Made by a program: the position numbers and the translations under genes. The notes below the pieces were generated by a model. That model had not been told where the DNA came from and did not search any database. It worked only from the letters and a program-made list of their open reading frames with translations. Source: Leucobacter sp. OLIS6 (GTDB taxonomy: Bacteria; Actinomycetota; Actinomycetes; Actinomycetales; Microbacteriaceae). From it: 64,000 nt of DNA. Of this stretch, positions 26,097-34,440 are shown in pieces (the first letter of the stretch is position 1; each line of letters begins with the position of its first letter). The DNA lies in contig NZ_MRAV01000001.1 in the NCBI RefSeq assembly GCF_002752355.1, forward strand, positions 1-64,000, read 5' to 3'.

Positions 26097-27816
26097 TCCT
26101 CGATCCCGGGACTCCCGCGGAGGCGGCCGGGAATCCGAGAACCTGAGCCGACCGAGCGACTACGACGACGGCAACAGCGGCCGCGTCGCGTCGCAGAAGG
26201 TCGAGTCGCCCGAACTCGGCTTCGTCGGCTGGTTGCGCTGGTTCTGGCGCCAGCTCACCAGCATGCGCGTCGCGCTCGTGCTGCTGCTGCTGCTCGCCGT
26301 CGCCGCGATCCCCGGCTCGCTCGTGCCGCAGCGCAGCGCCGACCCGAACGGCGTGCTGCAGTACCAGCAGCAGCACCCCGAGCTGTTCAAATTCCTCGAC
26401 GCGTTCCCGATCCAGGCGTTCGACGTCTACGGGTCGGTGTGGTTCTCGGCCATCTACCTGCTGCTCTTCATCTCGCTGATCGGCTGCGTGCTGCCCCGCA
26501 TCCTGCACCACTGGCGCGCGCTCCGCGGGCGTCCGCCGAAGACCCCGGCGCGACTGCAGCGCATGGCCGGATTCTCCGAGGTCCGCATCTCGAACCCCGA
26601 GGCCTCCGCATCGGAGCGCGACGAGTTCGCCGAGCGCGCGGTCGCCGAGGCCGCGGGCGTGCTGAAGAAGCAGCGCTACCGCACCGAGATCCAGCGCGTC
26701 GCGGGGCGCGGCTCCCGGCCCGGATCCGTGTCGGTCTCGGCCGAGCGCGGCTACCTGCGCGAGACGGGCAACCTCGTGTTCCACCTGTCGCTCGTCGGCG
26801 TGCTGGTCAGCGTCGCCCTCGGCGGCGCGCTGAGCTTCAACGGGCAGAAGGTCCTGGTCGAGGGCGACACCCTGCTGAACCAGCTCATCGACTACGACTC
26901 GGCGAACTCGGGCCGGTCCTTCGATAACTCCACCCTCTCGCCGTTCCGCATGCGGCTCGACAACCTCGACGTGCAGTACGTCACTCCGAACGACAAGAAC
27001 ACGAAGGCCATCGGCCAGGTGCTCGACTACATCGCGCACGTCACGCTCATCGACCCCGACGGTTCGACGTCGAAGGACGAGATCCGGGTGAACCACCCGC
27101 TGCGCGTGCACGGCTCGCCCATCTACCTGATCGCCAACGGCTACGCGCCGACGATCACGATCAAGGATCCGAAGGGCACCGTAGTCTACAGCGAGTCGAT
27201 GCCGTTCATCCCGCAGGACAACAGCACGCTGACCTCGCTCGGCGTCATCAAGGTGCCCTACGGGTTGAAGGACGCGGACGGCAAGCCGACGCAGGTCGGC
27301 CTGCGCGGCTTCTTCTACCCGACCAAGGCGGACCTCGAGAGCGGGGCGTTCACGTCGAACTACCCCGACCTGCTGAACCCGGTGCTCACGCTCGACGTGT
27401 TCTCGGGCGACCTCGGCATCGACCAGGGGATCCCGCAGTCGGTGTACGCGCTCGACACGAGCAAGATGACGCAGCTCACGGGCCGCGCGATCGACAAGAA
27501 GTCGATCGAGCTGAAGCCCGGGCAGACGACCGAGCTGCCGAACGGCATGGGCACGATCACGCTCGACAAGGTGCCCCGGTACGCATCCTTCGACGTGATG
27601 CAGAACCCGGCGCAGAACTACGTGCTGATCTTCGCGCTCGCGGCGCTCGGCGGACTGCTCACCTCGCTCTTCGTGCCGCGCCGACGCATGTGGGTGAAGG
27701 CGCAGGCGACCGAGGACGGCGTCGTGCTGCAGTACGCGGGTCTCGCGCGAGGCGACGATCCGACGCTCGAGCGCGCGGTCGAGGATCTGCGCGAGCAGCA
27801 CCGGGCTCGGTTGTAG
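26080..27816 (+). CDS. resB: Cytochrome c biogenesis protein ResB (Ccs1)
   Basis: A 578-residue System II subunit that, with CcsB, carries haem across the membrane and attaches it to apocytochrome c. N-terminal 45 residues are cytoplasmic and charged. Then helices near residues 60-80, 125-145 and 230-250, a large extracytoplasmic domain, and a last helix near 510-530 (LIFALAALGGLLTSLFVP). Overlaps ccdA by 17 bases. Its usual partner ccsB is not next but 6.6 kb downstream. Confidence 0.94.
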   Translation: MPRSSDPRSRDSRGGGRESENLSRPSDYDDGNSGRVASQKVESPELGFVGWLRWFWRQLTSMRVALVLLLLLAVAAIPGSLVPQRSADPNGVLQYQQQHPELFKFLDAFPIQAFDVYGSVWFSAIYLLLFISLIGCVLPRILHHWRALRGRPPKTPARLQRMAGFSEVRISNPEASASERDEFAERAVAEAAGVLKKQRYRTEIQRVAGRGSRPGSVSVSAERGYLRETGNLVFHLSLVGVLVSVALGGALSFNGQKVLVEGDTLLNQLIDYDSANSGRSFDNSTLSPFRMRLDNLDVQYVTPNDKNTKAIGQVLDYIAHVTLIDPDGSTSKDEIRVNHPLRVHGSPIYLIANGYAPTITIKDPKGTVVYSESMPFIPQDNSTLTSLGVIKVPYGLKDADGKPTQVGLRGFFYPTKADLESGAFTSNYPDLLNPVLTLDVFSGDLGIDQGIPQSVYALDTSKMTQLTGRAIDKKSIELKPGQTTELPNGMGTITLDKVPRYASFDVMQNPAQNYVLIFALAALGGLLTSLFVPRRRMWVKAQATEDGVVLQYAGLARGDDPTLERAVEDLREQHRARL

Positions 27817-27844
27817 GGCGGGGCGCCGGCGGCAGATCGTGCCA

Positions 27845-27903
27845 GTCCCACGGACTGAGATTCGTGCCCAGACTGATCATCCGGCCGGACTTCTCAGTCC
27901 GAG
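27845..27903. terminator. Inverted repeats after resB, possible terminator
   Basis: CAGTCC-CAC-GGACTG (27845-27859) and a wider pair CGGACTGAGA (27853-27862) / TCTCAGTCCG (27894-27903), which are mutually exclusive folds. No clear U-tract. They would end the ccs transcript before the inserted genes. Confidence 0.4.
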
Positions 27904-27952
27904 CGCGGCTCTCGGTCTGAGGGCGAGCCTCGGCAGCAGGATCCCGGCTTGC

Positions 27953-27958
27953 TACCGT
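27953..27958 (+). promoter_or_regulatory. Leaderless -10 box of the SRPBCC gene
   Basis: TACCGT, six bases before ATG at 27965. Confidence 0.5.
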
Positions 27959-27964
27959 CGAGGC

Positions 27965-28447
27965 ATGCCCCGCACCGATACCGCCTCCCGCCCGATCGCC
28001 GCGACCCCAGCCGAGGTGTACCGCGCCTTCGTCGATCCCGAGCTGCTGCTCGCCTGGCTCCCGCCGCAGAGCATGCGCGGTTCGTTCGAACGCTTCGACG
28101 CGACGCCCGGCGGTGGGTACCGCATGACGCTCGCCTACGAGAACGCTGGGGAGCCCGGCCGGGCACCGAGGGGCAAGACCACCGACGGCACCGACGTGGT
28201 CGAAGCCCGCTTCGTCGAACTGGTCGCGGGGGAGCGGGTCGTGCAGGAGGTCGACTTCGTCTCCGACGATCCGGCGTTCGCGGGCACCATGATCATGACC
28301 TGGCGCGTGCGCGAGGACCCGGAGACACCGGGCGGCAGCATCGCCGAGATCCGGGCCGAACGGGTGCCGAGCGGCATCTCCGCGGTGGAGCATGCCGTGG
28401 GCCTCGCGTCCTCGCTCGCGAACCTCGCGCGCCTCTTCGCCGCCTGA
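27965..28447 (+). CDS. SRPBCC/AHSA1-family (START-like) protein
   Basis: A 160-residue single-domain protein with the helix-grip fold of the AHSA1 group: RPIAATPAEVYRAFVDPELLLAWLPPQSMRGSFERFDATPGGGYRMTLAY and a long C-terminal helix ISAVEHAVGLASSLANLARLF. Such proteins bind a hydrophobic ligand in the cavity. Nothing in the context names it. It is convergent with the Pot operon, and an 18-bp inverted repeat separates the two. Confidence 0.85.
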   Translation: MPRTDTASRPIAATPAEVYRAFVDPELLLAWLPPQSMRGSFERFDATPGGGYRMTLAYENAGEPGRAPRGKTTDGTDVVEARFVELVAGERVVQEVDFVSDDPAFAGTMIMTWRVREDPETPGGSIAEIRAERVPSGISAVEHAVGLASSLANLARLFAA

Positions 28448-28493
28448 CCCGGGCCGCGCTCGAGGTCTGTGACCCGCATCCGCCCCTGAAACG

Positions 28494-28555
28494 CGTCGAG
28501 TGGCGGCAAACGCTCCCGATGGATCCTCATCGGGCAGGTTTGCCGCCACTCGACG
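28494..28555. terminator. Large nested inverted repeat between SRPBCC and potC
   Basis: Perfect 18-bp arms CGTCGAGTGGCGGCAAAC (28494-28511) and their complement (28538-28555), with an inner stem CCCGATG/CATCGGG (28515-28521, 28528-28534). Position between convergent genes suggests a bidirectional terminator, but no T-run follows and the length is unusual, so a mobile or REP-like repeat is possible. Confidence 0.6.
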
Positions 28556-28568
28556 GAACCAGCGTGAG

Positions 28569-29375
28569 CTACTTCCCCTTCACCTCGCCGGCTCCGTTGC
28601 CGAGCTTCTGCGCGATGGCGATCGGCACGATCGAGACCACGATCAGCACGACGGCGATCACGGCGATGATCGGGGCCTGCGCCGGTCGGAGCATGTTGTT
28701 CATGATGAAGATCGGCAGCGTGGTCACCCCTTCGCCCGCGGTGAACGTGGTGACGATGATCTCGTCGAACGACAGGGCGAACGCGAGCAGCCCGCCGGCG
28801 AGCAGCGCGGAGCGCAGCTGGGGGAACGTGACGAGTCGGAACGTGGTCCAGACGCCGGCCCCGAGGTCGGCGGAGGCCTCCTCGAGGTTGGTGCCCATGC
28901 GGCGCAGCCGCGCGATCACGTTGTTGAACACGGTCACGATGCAGAAGGTGGCGTGCGCGACCGCGACGGTCCAGAGCGCGAGATCCACGCCGAGGATGGT
29001 GCGGAAGAAATTGTTCAGCGCGATACCGGTGACGATGCCGGGCAGAGCGATCGGCAGGATCACGAGCAGGTTCACCGCCTCGCGTCCGAAGAACTTGAAG
29101 CGCTGCAGCGCGAGCGAGATGAGCGTGCCGAGCACGAGCGCGATCGCGGTCGCGATCACCGCGATGAGGAGGCTCGTCCCGGTCGCCTGGATCGCGCCCG
29201 CGTTGGTGAAGGCGCGCCCCCACCACTCGAGCGTGAATCCGGGCGGCGGCCAGGTGAGGGACTTCGAGGTGGAGAACGAGTTCAGCACGACGACGAGCAG
29301 CGGCAGGTAGATCGCGGCGAGGATCACCCCGGTCACGATGCCGAGGGTGAGGCGCGAGGGCTTCGAGAGTCGCAT
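28569..29375 (-). CDS. potC: Polyamine-type ABC importer permease PotC
   Basis: A 268-residue permease with six helices. The EAA loop EEASADLGAGVWTTFRLVTFPQL and the late ALSFDEIIVTTFTAGEGVTTLPIFI segment are hallmarks of PotC/YdcV spermidine-putrescine permeases. It ends in a Lys/Gly-rich tail. Last gene of the potA-potD-potB-potC operon. Substrate class polyamine by family; not proven here. Confidence 0.9.
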   Translation of the reverse strand: MRLSKPSRLTLGIVTGVILAAIYLPLLVVVLNSFSTSKSLTWPPPGFTLEWWGRAFTNAGAIQATGTSLLIAVIATAIALVLGTLISLALQRFKFFGREAVNLLVILPIALPGIVTGIALNNFFRTILGVDLALWTVAVAHATFCIVTVFNNVIARLRRMGTNLEEASADLGAGVWTTFRLVTFPQLRSALLAGGLLAFALSFDEIIVTTFTAGEGVTTLPIFIMNNMLRPAQAPIIAVIAVVLIVVSIVPIAIAQKLGNGAGEVKGK

Positions 29376-29390
29376 GTTCGGGCTCCTGCT

Positions 29391-30308
29391 CTAGAGGTTG
29401 TCGAGCGCGCCGGTCCGGCGCACGATGAACAGGTAGATGAAGATGATCACCATCGGGATCAGCGCGATCGCGGACGCGAGCGGCAGGTTGTTGGCGCTGC
29501 CGACGTTGTCGTAGACGAGGTTGCCGAGCATCTGGCTGGTGCCGCCCACGATGCGCACGGTGATGTAGTCGCCGAGCGAGAGCGAGAAGCTGAAGATGGT
29601 GCCGGCGATGATCGCGGGGACCGCCATCGGCAGGACGACCGACCTGATGGTCCGCCAACTCTTGCCGCCGAGGTCGCTCGACGCCTCGAGCAGCGAGTCG
29701 GGTACGCGTTCGAGGCCGGCCTGGATCGGCAGGATCACGTACGGCAGCCAGAGGTACGACAGCGTGATGATCGTCGCCGGGAGCCCGTAGCCGGGGGTGC
29801 CGCCGCCGACGGGGGTGAGCAGCCACGAGAGCAGACCGTCCTCGGACAGCACCGAGCGCCAGGCGTACGCCTTCACCAGGTAGGAGGCCCACAGCGGGGT
29901 GAGCACCAGGATCATGAGGATCCGTTGCGTGCGGGGCGAGGCGACCTTCGCCATGAAGAAGGCGATGGGGAGGGCGAGCGCTACATCGATCACGGTCACG
30001 CAGAGCGCGACGAAGACGGTGCGCAGGGTGACCGTCTGGTAGAGCGAGTCGGTGACGACGCCGATGACGTTGTCGAGCGTGAACGTGGTGTTGATCGCGC
30101 CGGTGAAACTGTCCGTGGTCCAGAACGCGGTGACGAGCAGCAGCACGAGCGCGACGATGTAGACGAGACCGAGCCAGAAGAGCGGCGCGGTCAGCAGCAT
30201 GGTGAGGCGGAGGCGCGGGTGCGCGTACAGGAAGGAGGAGAAGCGCCGGGCGAGGCTGGGCGTGCGTGCGACGACGGCCGTGGCGGGCGCTGCGGTGGAG
30301 GTGCTCAT
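29391..30308 (-). CDS. potB: Polyamine-type ABC importer permease PotB
   Basis: A 305-residue permease starting at MSTSTAAPAT (ATG 30308); longer in-frame sequence overlaps the hairpins after potD. Six helices, EAA loop EASSDLGGKSWRTIRSVVLPMAVP, and FSLSLGDYITVRIVGG typical of PotB/YdcU. Ends 15 bases before potC starts. Forms the channel with PotC. Confidence 0.9.
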   Translation of the reverse strand: MSTSTAAPATAVVARTPSLARRFSSFLYAHPRLRLTMLLTAPLFWLGLVYIVALVLLLVTAFWTTDSFTGAINTTFTLDNVIGVVTDSLYQTVTLRTVFVALCVTVIDVALALPIAFFMAKVASPRTQRILMILVLTPLWASYLVKAYAWRSVLSEDGLLSWLLTPVGGGTPGYGLPATIITLSYLWLPYVILPIQAGLERVPDSLLEASSDLGGKSWRTIRSVVLPMAVPAIIAGTIFSFSLSLGDYITVRIVGGTSQMLGNLVYDNVGSANNLPLASAIALIPMVIIFIYLFIVRRTGALDNL

Positions 30309-30342
30309 GGGGTAGTGGATCCTCTCGGGTGATCGGGGGCCG

Positions 30343-30391
30343 GGCGGGGAGGCGTTGCTCGCCTCCCCGCCGTAGGACGCCGAGCGTCCTA
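30343..30391 (-). promoter_or_regulatory. Two tandem hairpins between potD and potB
   Basis: In transcription order: TAGGACGC-TCG-GCGTCCTA (30373-30391), which contains the potD stop codon, then GGCGGGGAGGCG/CGCCTCCCCGCC (30343-30371) with a five-base loop. They could stabilise the receptor mRNA or attenuate the permease genes, a common way to make more binding protein than channel. Confidence 0.65.
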
Positions 30392-31573
30392 GCCCTTGAT
30401 CTCCTGCCAGGCCTTGGTCCAGGCCGCGTAGTCGATGCACTTCACGTCGGTGCGTCCGTCGACGCACTCGGCGATGGGCGTGGTCCAGTACCAGATGTTC
30501 TTCGCGTACTCGGCGTCGCCCGCGTGGTAGGCCTCGCAGTCGTCGCGGAACTTGCAGGCCTCCTGGCTGGACGGAGCCTCACCGAAGTAGGCGGTCGCTT
30601 CGGCGTTGGCCTTCGGGCTCGAGATGTAGTCGAGCCACGCGTACGCGCAGTTCGGGCTCTTCGACTTCGACGAGATCATCCAGGTGTCGCTCCACCCGGT
30701 GGCACCCTCCTTCGGGATCGTCACCGCGGTGCTGCCGCCCTCGCCGGCGAGCACGTTCTGGATCACCTGCCAGCTGGTGCCGACGACGCTGGTCCCGGAC
30801 TTGAACGACTGCACCTCCTTCAGATAGTCGCCCCAGTACTCCGAGATGTTCGGCTTCTGGTCCTTGAGCAGACTCACGGCCGCGTCGAACTGCTTCTGAT
30901 CCAGCGCGTAGGGGTTCTTGATGCCGAGGTCGGGCTGGTGCGCCATCAGGTACATCGCGGCGTCCGCGATGTAGATGGGCGAATCGTACGCGGTCACCTT
31001 GCCCTGGTGATCGCCGGCCTTCTCGAAGACGACGTCCCACGAGTCGGGAGCGGTCGGGAAGGTCTTGGTGTCGTACATCAGCACGTTCGCGCCGTAGCCG
31101 TGGGGGACGCCGTAGGACTTGCCGTCGACGGTGTTCCAGGCGCGATCCTTCAGGAAGCTGAAGATCCCGTCGTAGTTCTTCAGGAGCTTCGTGTTGACGG
31201 GCGCGACGGCGCCTGAGGCGACGAGGCGGAGCGACGCGTCGCCCGAGGCCGAGATCACGTCGTAGTTGCCGGTCTTCATGAGGTTGAACGCCTCGTCCGA
31301 GGTGCCGAAGGTCTTGGTGGTGACGGTGCAGCCGGTCTCCTTCTCGAACGGCGTGACCCAGTCGACCTTCGGGTCGTTGGAGCCGTCCTCGACGTAGCCG
31401 GGCCAGGCGAGGATCGAGACCGACCCCTCGGTCTTGCCGAGCTTCTCGGCCTCCTTCGCGGTGCTTCCTCCGCCACCGCTGTTCGCGGTGCCGCATCCGG
31501 CGAGCATCAGGGTCAGCGCTGCCGCACTCGCCAGGGCGATTGCGACGCGACGCTGCGTCATCTTGCGGGTCAT
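30389..31573 (-). CDS. potD: Polyamine-type ABC importer substrate-binding lipoprotein PotD
   Basis: A 394-residue receptor. Lipobox LAGC with Cys27. The mature part begins with VSILAWPGYVEDGSNDPKVDWVTPFEKETGCTVTTKTFGTSDEAFNLM, the PotD/PotF pattern. It contains several extra cysteines (in ACKFRDDCEAYH and AECVDGRTDVKCIDY near the C-terminus) that may form disulfides outside the cell. Located between the ATPase and permease genes, an unusual order. Confidence 0.9.
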   Translation of the reverse strand: MTRKMTQRRVAIALASAAALTLMLAGCGTANSGGGGSTAKEAEKLGKTEGSVSILAWPGYVEDGSNDPKVDWVTPFEKETGCTVTTKTFGTSDEAFNLMKTGNYDVISASGDASLRLVASGAVAPVNTKLLKNYDGIFSFLKDRAWNTVDGKSYGVPHGYGANVLMYDTKTFPTAPDSWDVVFEKAGDHQGKVTAYDSPIYIADAAMYLMAHQPDLGIKNPYALDQKQFDAAVSLLKDQKPNISEYWGDYLKEVQSFKSGTSVVGTSWQVIQNVLAGEGGSTAVTIPKEGATGWSDTWMISSKSKSPNCAYAWLDYISSPKANAEATAYFGEAPSSQEACKFRDDCEAYHAGDAEYAKNIWYWTTPIAECVDGRTDVKCIDYAAWTKAWQEIKG

Positions 31574-31661
31574 GGGTTCCTCTCCTCGAGGGTGTGACGG
31601 ATCGGCGGCTTCGCCGTTCCTGGGTGATTCGGTTGGGGTCGGGAAAAGCTGGTTCGGTCGC

Positions 31662-32708
31662 TCAGGCGGCCAGGGGCGTCGCGGGCTCCAGCGCGACGAT
31701 CGCGCTCTCGTGCCACTCGACGAAGACGTGCTCGCCGCGCAGGTCGCCGCGGTCGCCGCTCGCGTTCTGCTCGAGCACGCTCACGCGCTGGCCGGCCTCG
31801 AGGTCGACCACGACGCGGGTCGAGTTGCCGAGATAGATCGACTCGACCACGGTGCCCGGGGCGCTCAGCGTGCCGGGTTCCGCGGCCCGCTCGGTGGCGA
31901 GACGCATCTTCTCGGGTCGGATGGAGTGCTCGCCGGCGCGGGCGAGCAGCCGCTGCGAGAGCTCGGCGTCGAACAGGTTGGTGGTGCCGACGAAGTCCGC
32001 GACGAAGCGGGATCCCGGGCGTTCGTAGAGTTCCGCCGGGGTGCCGAGCTGCTCGATCCGGCCGGCGTTGAACACCGCGATCCGGTCCGACAGGGTCAGC
32101 GCCTCCTCCTGATCGTGCGTGACGAAGATGAACGTGATGCCGAGGTCGCGCTGGATCTGCTTCAGCTCGACCTGCATCTGCTCCCGCAGCTTGAGGTCGA
32201 GCGCGCCGAGCGGCTCGTCGAGCAGCAGCGCCGCGGGCTCCACGACGGTGGCGCGGGCGAGGGCGACGCGCTGGCGCTGGCCGCCGGACAGCTGCGACGG
32301 CATGCGCTCGGCGACGTGCTCGAGCCGCACCAACTCGAGAGCCTTCATGGCGCGGGCCTTGCGCTCGCCGCGGGAGACGCCGCGGACGCGGAGTCCGTAG
32401 GCCACGTTCTCGAGCACGTTCATGTGTGGGAACAGCGCGTAGTCCTGGAACACGGTGTTGACATTGCGGTCGAACGGGGCCTTCGCAGTGACGTCCTCGC
32501 CGAAGAGTTCGACCGTGCCCGAGGTGGGTTGCTCGAACCCGGCGATGAGCCGCAGCACGGTGGTCTTGCCGGAACCTGAAGGGCCGAGCATCGAGAAGAA
32601 CTCGCCCCTGCTGATCTCGAGGTCGACGTGGTCGACCGCCGTTACGGTGCCGAATTCGCGGGTGAGGCCGGTGAGCCGGATGGCCGGTTCGAGCTGCGGT
32701 GCAGTCAT
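31662..32708 (-). CDS. potA: Polyamine-type ABC importer ATP-binding protein PotA
   Basis: A 348-residue ATPase: Walker A GPSGSGKTT, signature LSGGQRQRVALARA, Walker B ALLLDEPLGALDLKLR, and a C-terminal TOBE domain. Start at 32708 (MTAPQLEP) has AAGGAG six bases upstream; two in-frame upstream codons, including ATG 32714, are too close to that site. First gene of the operon, divergent from the GntR regulator. Confidence 0.92.
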   Translation of the reverse strand: MTAPQLEPAIRLTGLTREFGTVTAVDHVDLEISRGEFFSMLGPSGSGKTTVLRLIAGFEQPTSGTVELFGEDVTAKAPFDRNVNTVFQDYALFPHMNVLENVAYGLRVRGVSRGERKARAMKALELVRLEHVAERMPSQLSGGQRQRVALARATVVEPAALLLDEPLGALDLKLREQMQVELKQIQRDLGITFIFVTHDQEEALTLSDRIAVFNAGRIEQLGTPAELYERPGSRFVADFVGTTNLFDAELSQRLLARAGEHSIRPEKMRLATERAAEPGTLSAPGTVVESIYLGNSTRVVVDLEAGQRVSVLEQNASGDRGDLRGEHVFVEWHESAIVALEPATPLAA

Positions 32709-32739
32709 GAACATCTCCTTTGATGTGTGGATAGCGACA

Positions 32740-32784
32740 ATCATATGACTCCAGATGTTTAACGCAAGTCGGTCATGTTACGGT
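32740..32784. promoter_or_regulatory. Divergent promoters of potA and the GntR gene
   Basis: Minus strand: TTGCGT (32762-32767), 16-base spacer, TATGAT (32740-32745) for potA. Plus strand: TTTAAC (32757-32762) and TACGGT (32779-32784) for the regulator. The -35 boxes overlap, so one bound regulator could control both directions. Confidence 0.5.
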
Positions 32785-32825
32785 GAAGCAACGATCGACG
32801 AACGGACCGACGGAGGTGAGGCCGG

Positions 32826-33581
32826 ATGCCGCGTGATCTCGCGCAGGCGGACGCCGCACGCGCCGTCGTGTTCGCGCCCCTCGACGGCATCGGCCGCGGG
32901 GAGCGCGTGGCGCAGCGCCTGCGCGACGCGATCCTCTCGGGCATCCTGCGCGACGGCGAGCGGCTCCCCAGCGAGAGCGAGACGGCGCGCCGCTTCGGCG
33001 TTGCCGTCGTGACCGCCCGCGAAGCGCTCGAATCGCTCCGCGAGCAGAAGCTCGTGCAGACCCGACGCGGTCGCGAGGGCGGCAGCTTCGTCACCTTCGA
33101 TCGCGAGCGCGCCGCGCGCCTCATGGACGAGCGGGTCTGCGGGATGAGCCGCGGCGAGCTGCGCGATTTCGCGCTCTACTACGCGGCGATCGCGGGAGCC
33201 GCCGCCGAGGCGGCCGCGGATCGCGCGGGGCCGGAAGACCTCGCGCGGCTCGCCGAACTCGAGGACGGGGCCGTCGAGGAATCCCTCGGAGCCGCGCGTC
33301 GAGCCGTCGGCCGATTCCAGCTCGAGATCGCCGCGCTCTCGCAGTCCCCGCGACTCGTGCGCGCCGAGCTCAACCTGCAGGTCGAGGCGGGCAGCCTGCT
33401 CTGGCTCTGGCTGCGCGAACCCGACGGGCGTGCGCGAAGCCGGCAGGCTCGTGCGAAGATCCTGGAGTCGCTCGAGCAGAGCCCGGAAGCGGCCCGCGCG
33501 GCAGCCGTGGCGCACATCGAGGCGGCTGCCGACTGGCTCATCGAGGAGAAGGAACGGCTCGAAGCCGCTCTCGAGGGATGA
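32826..33581 (+). CDS. FadR/GntR-family transcriptional regulator
   Basis: A 251-residue regulator. The N-terminal GntR winged helix (residues ~25-95) has RVAQRLRDAILSGILRDGERLPSESETARRFGVAVVTAREALESLREQKLVQTRRGREGGSFV. An all-helical FCD ligand domain follows from about residue 105, with FALYYAAIAG and FQLEIAALS. GGAGGTGA precedes ATG. It faces the pot operon, so polyamine or a related amine is a plausible ligand. Followed by the Cache gene 13 bases later. Confidence 0.9.
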   Translation: MPRDLAQADAARAVVFAPLDGIGRGERVAQRLRDAILSGILRDGERLPSESETARRFGVAVVTAREALESLREQKLVQTRRGREGGSFVTFDRERAARLMDERVCGMSRGELRDFALYYAAIAGAAAEAAADRAGPEDLARLAELEDGAVEESLGAARRAVGRFQLEIAALSQSPRLVRAELNLQVEAGSLLWLWLREPDGRARSRQARAKILESLEQSPEAARAAAVAHIEAAADWLIEEKERLEAALEG

Positions 33582-33594
33582 AAGGACATCACTC

Positions 33595-34398
33595 ATGATC
33601 GGAGACAACGGGGACTCCGCTCGTCACGCCGCGCAGGAGGTCGGAGCGGCCTTCGGCGAGGTGTTCCGCACGGTCGACGACTGGGGTGCGGAAATCCGCC
33701 GCACGCTGGAAGCGCCGGGACAGGCGCCGCCCACGGCCAAGCGGCTCGACCCGATCGTGGGGGACCTCGCGATCCCGCAGCTGCTCGATGACGGGCTCAT
33801 CACCGGTGCGGGCTTCGTCTCCGCACCGGGGTTCCTGGGCGACGCCGCGTGGCACCTCGCCTGGTGGCTGCGGCGCCTCGAGATCCCGGCGGAGCGCGGC
33901 CCCGACGCCGCACTGCGCCGACTCGCGACCGTCGACGACCCCGAGGCCGAGCAGTTCCGCGACTACACGACGCTCGAGTGGTGGAAGGTGCCCGCGACCA
34001 CGGGGCGCAGACACGTCACCGGTCCCTACGTGGACTACCTGTGCACCGACGACTACACCGTCACCATCACCGCCCTGGTCGGAGAGGTCGGCACGCCGTC
34101 GGGCGTCGTCGGTGCGGACGTGCACGTCTCGCGCATGGAGCGCGCGCTGATGCCGGTGCTGCGCTCGGTGCCCGGGGCGGTCACGATCGTGAGCCACGCG
34201 GGTCGGGTCATCATCTCGAACGAGACCCGGCGCGCACCGGGATCGCTCCTCCGCATCCCCGGTGTCTCCGAAGCGCTCGCGGACCTGCTCGCGGAGGATC
34301 CGGAGGGCGGCCGAGGGGCGGGGGTCGAGCTCGATCTGCCCGACGCGAAGGTGCTGCGGTGCGGCGACGCCCCGCTCGGGCTCGTGTTCCACGGCTGA
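33595..34398 (+). CDS. Cache-domain protein without signal peptide or membrane helix
   Basis: A 267-residue protein. Residues ~120-210 resemble a Cache/PAS-like extracytoplasmic sensor (TTLEWWKVPATTGRRHVTGPYVDYLCTDDYTVTITALVGEVGTPSGVVGADVHVSRME). The usual transmembrane helices and any signal sequence are absent. The N-terminal third is helical (GEVFRTVDDWGAEIRRTL). Co-transcribed with the FadR/GntR gene, it may be a soluble sensor or ligand-holding partner. Function not known to me. Confidence 0.7.
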   Translation: MIGDNGDSARHAAQEVGAAFGEVFRTVDDWGAEIRRTLEAPGQAPPTAKRLDPIVGDLAIPQLLDDGLITGAGFVSAPGFLGDAAWHLAWWLRRLEIPAERGPDAALRRLATVDDPEAEQFRDYTTLEWWKVPATTGRRHVTGPYVDYLCTDDYTVTITALVGEVGTPSGVVGADVHVSRMERALMPVLRSVPGAVTIVSHAGRVIISNETRRAPGSLLRIPGVSEALADLLAEDPEGGRGAGVELDLPDAKVLRCGDAPLGLVFHG

Positions 34399-34426
34399 GC
34401 CGGTTCGCGCGCTCAGGCTCAGCGGA

Positions 34427-34432
34427 TAGAAT
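34427..34432 (+). promoter_or_regulatory. -10 box of ccsB
   Basis: TAGAAT eight bases before GTG at 34441. It gives ccsB its own, probably leaderless, transcript, consistent with separation from resB. Confidence 0.5.
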
Positions 34433-34440
34433 GCGGAGCT

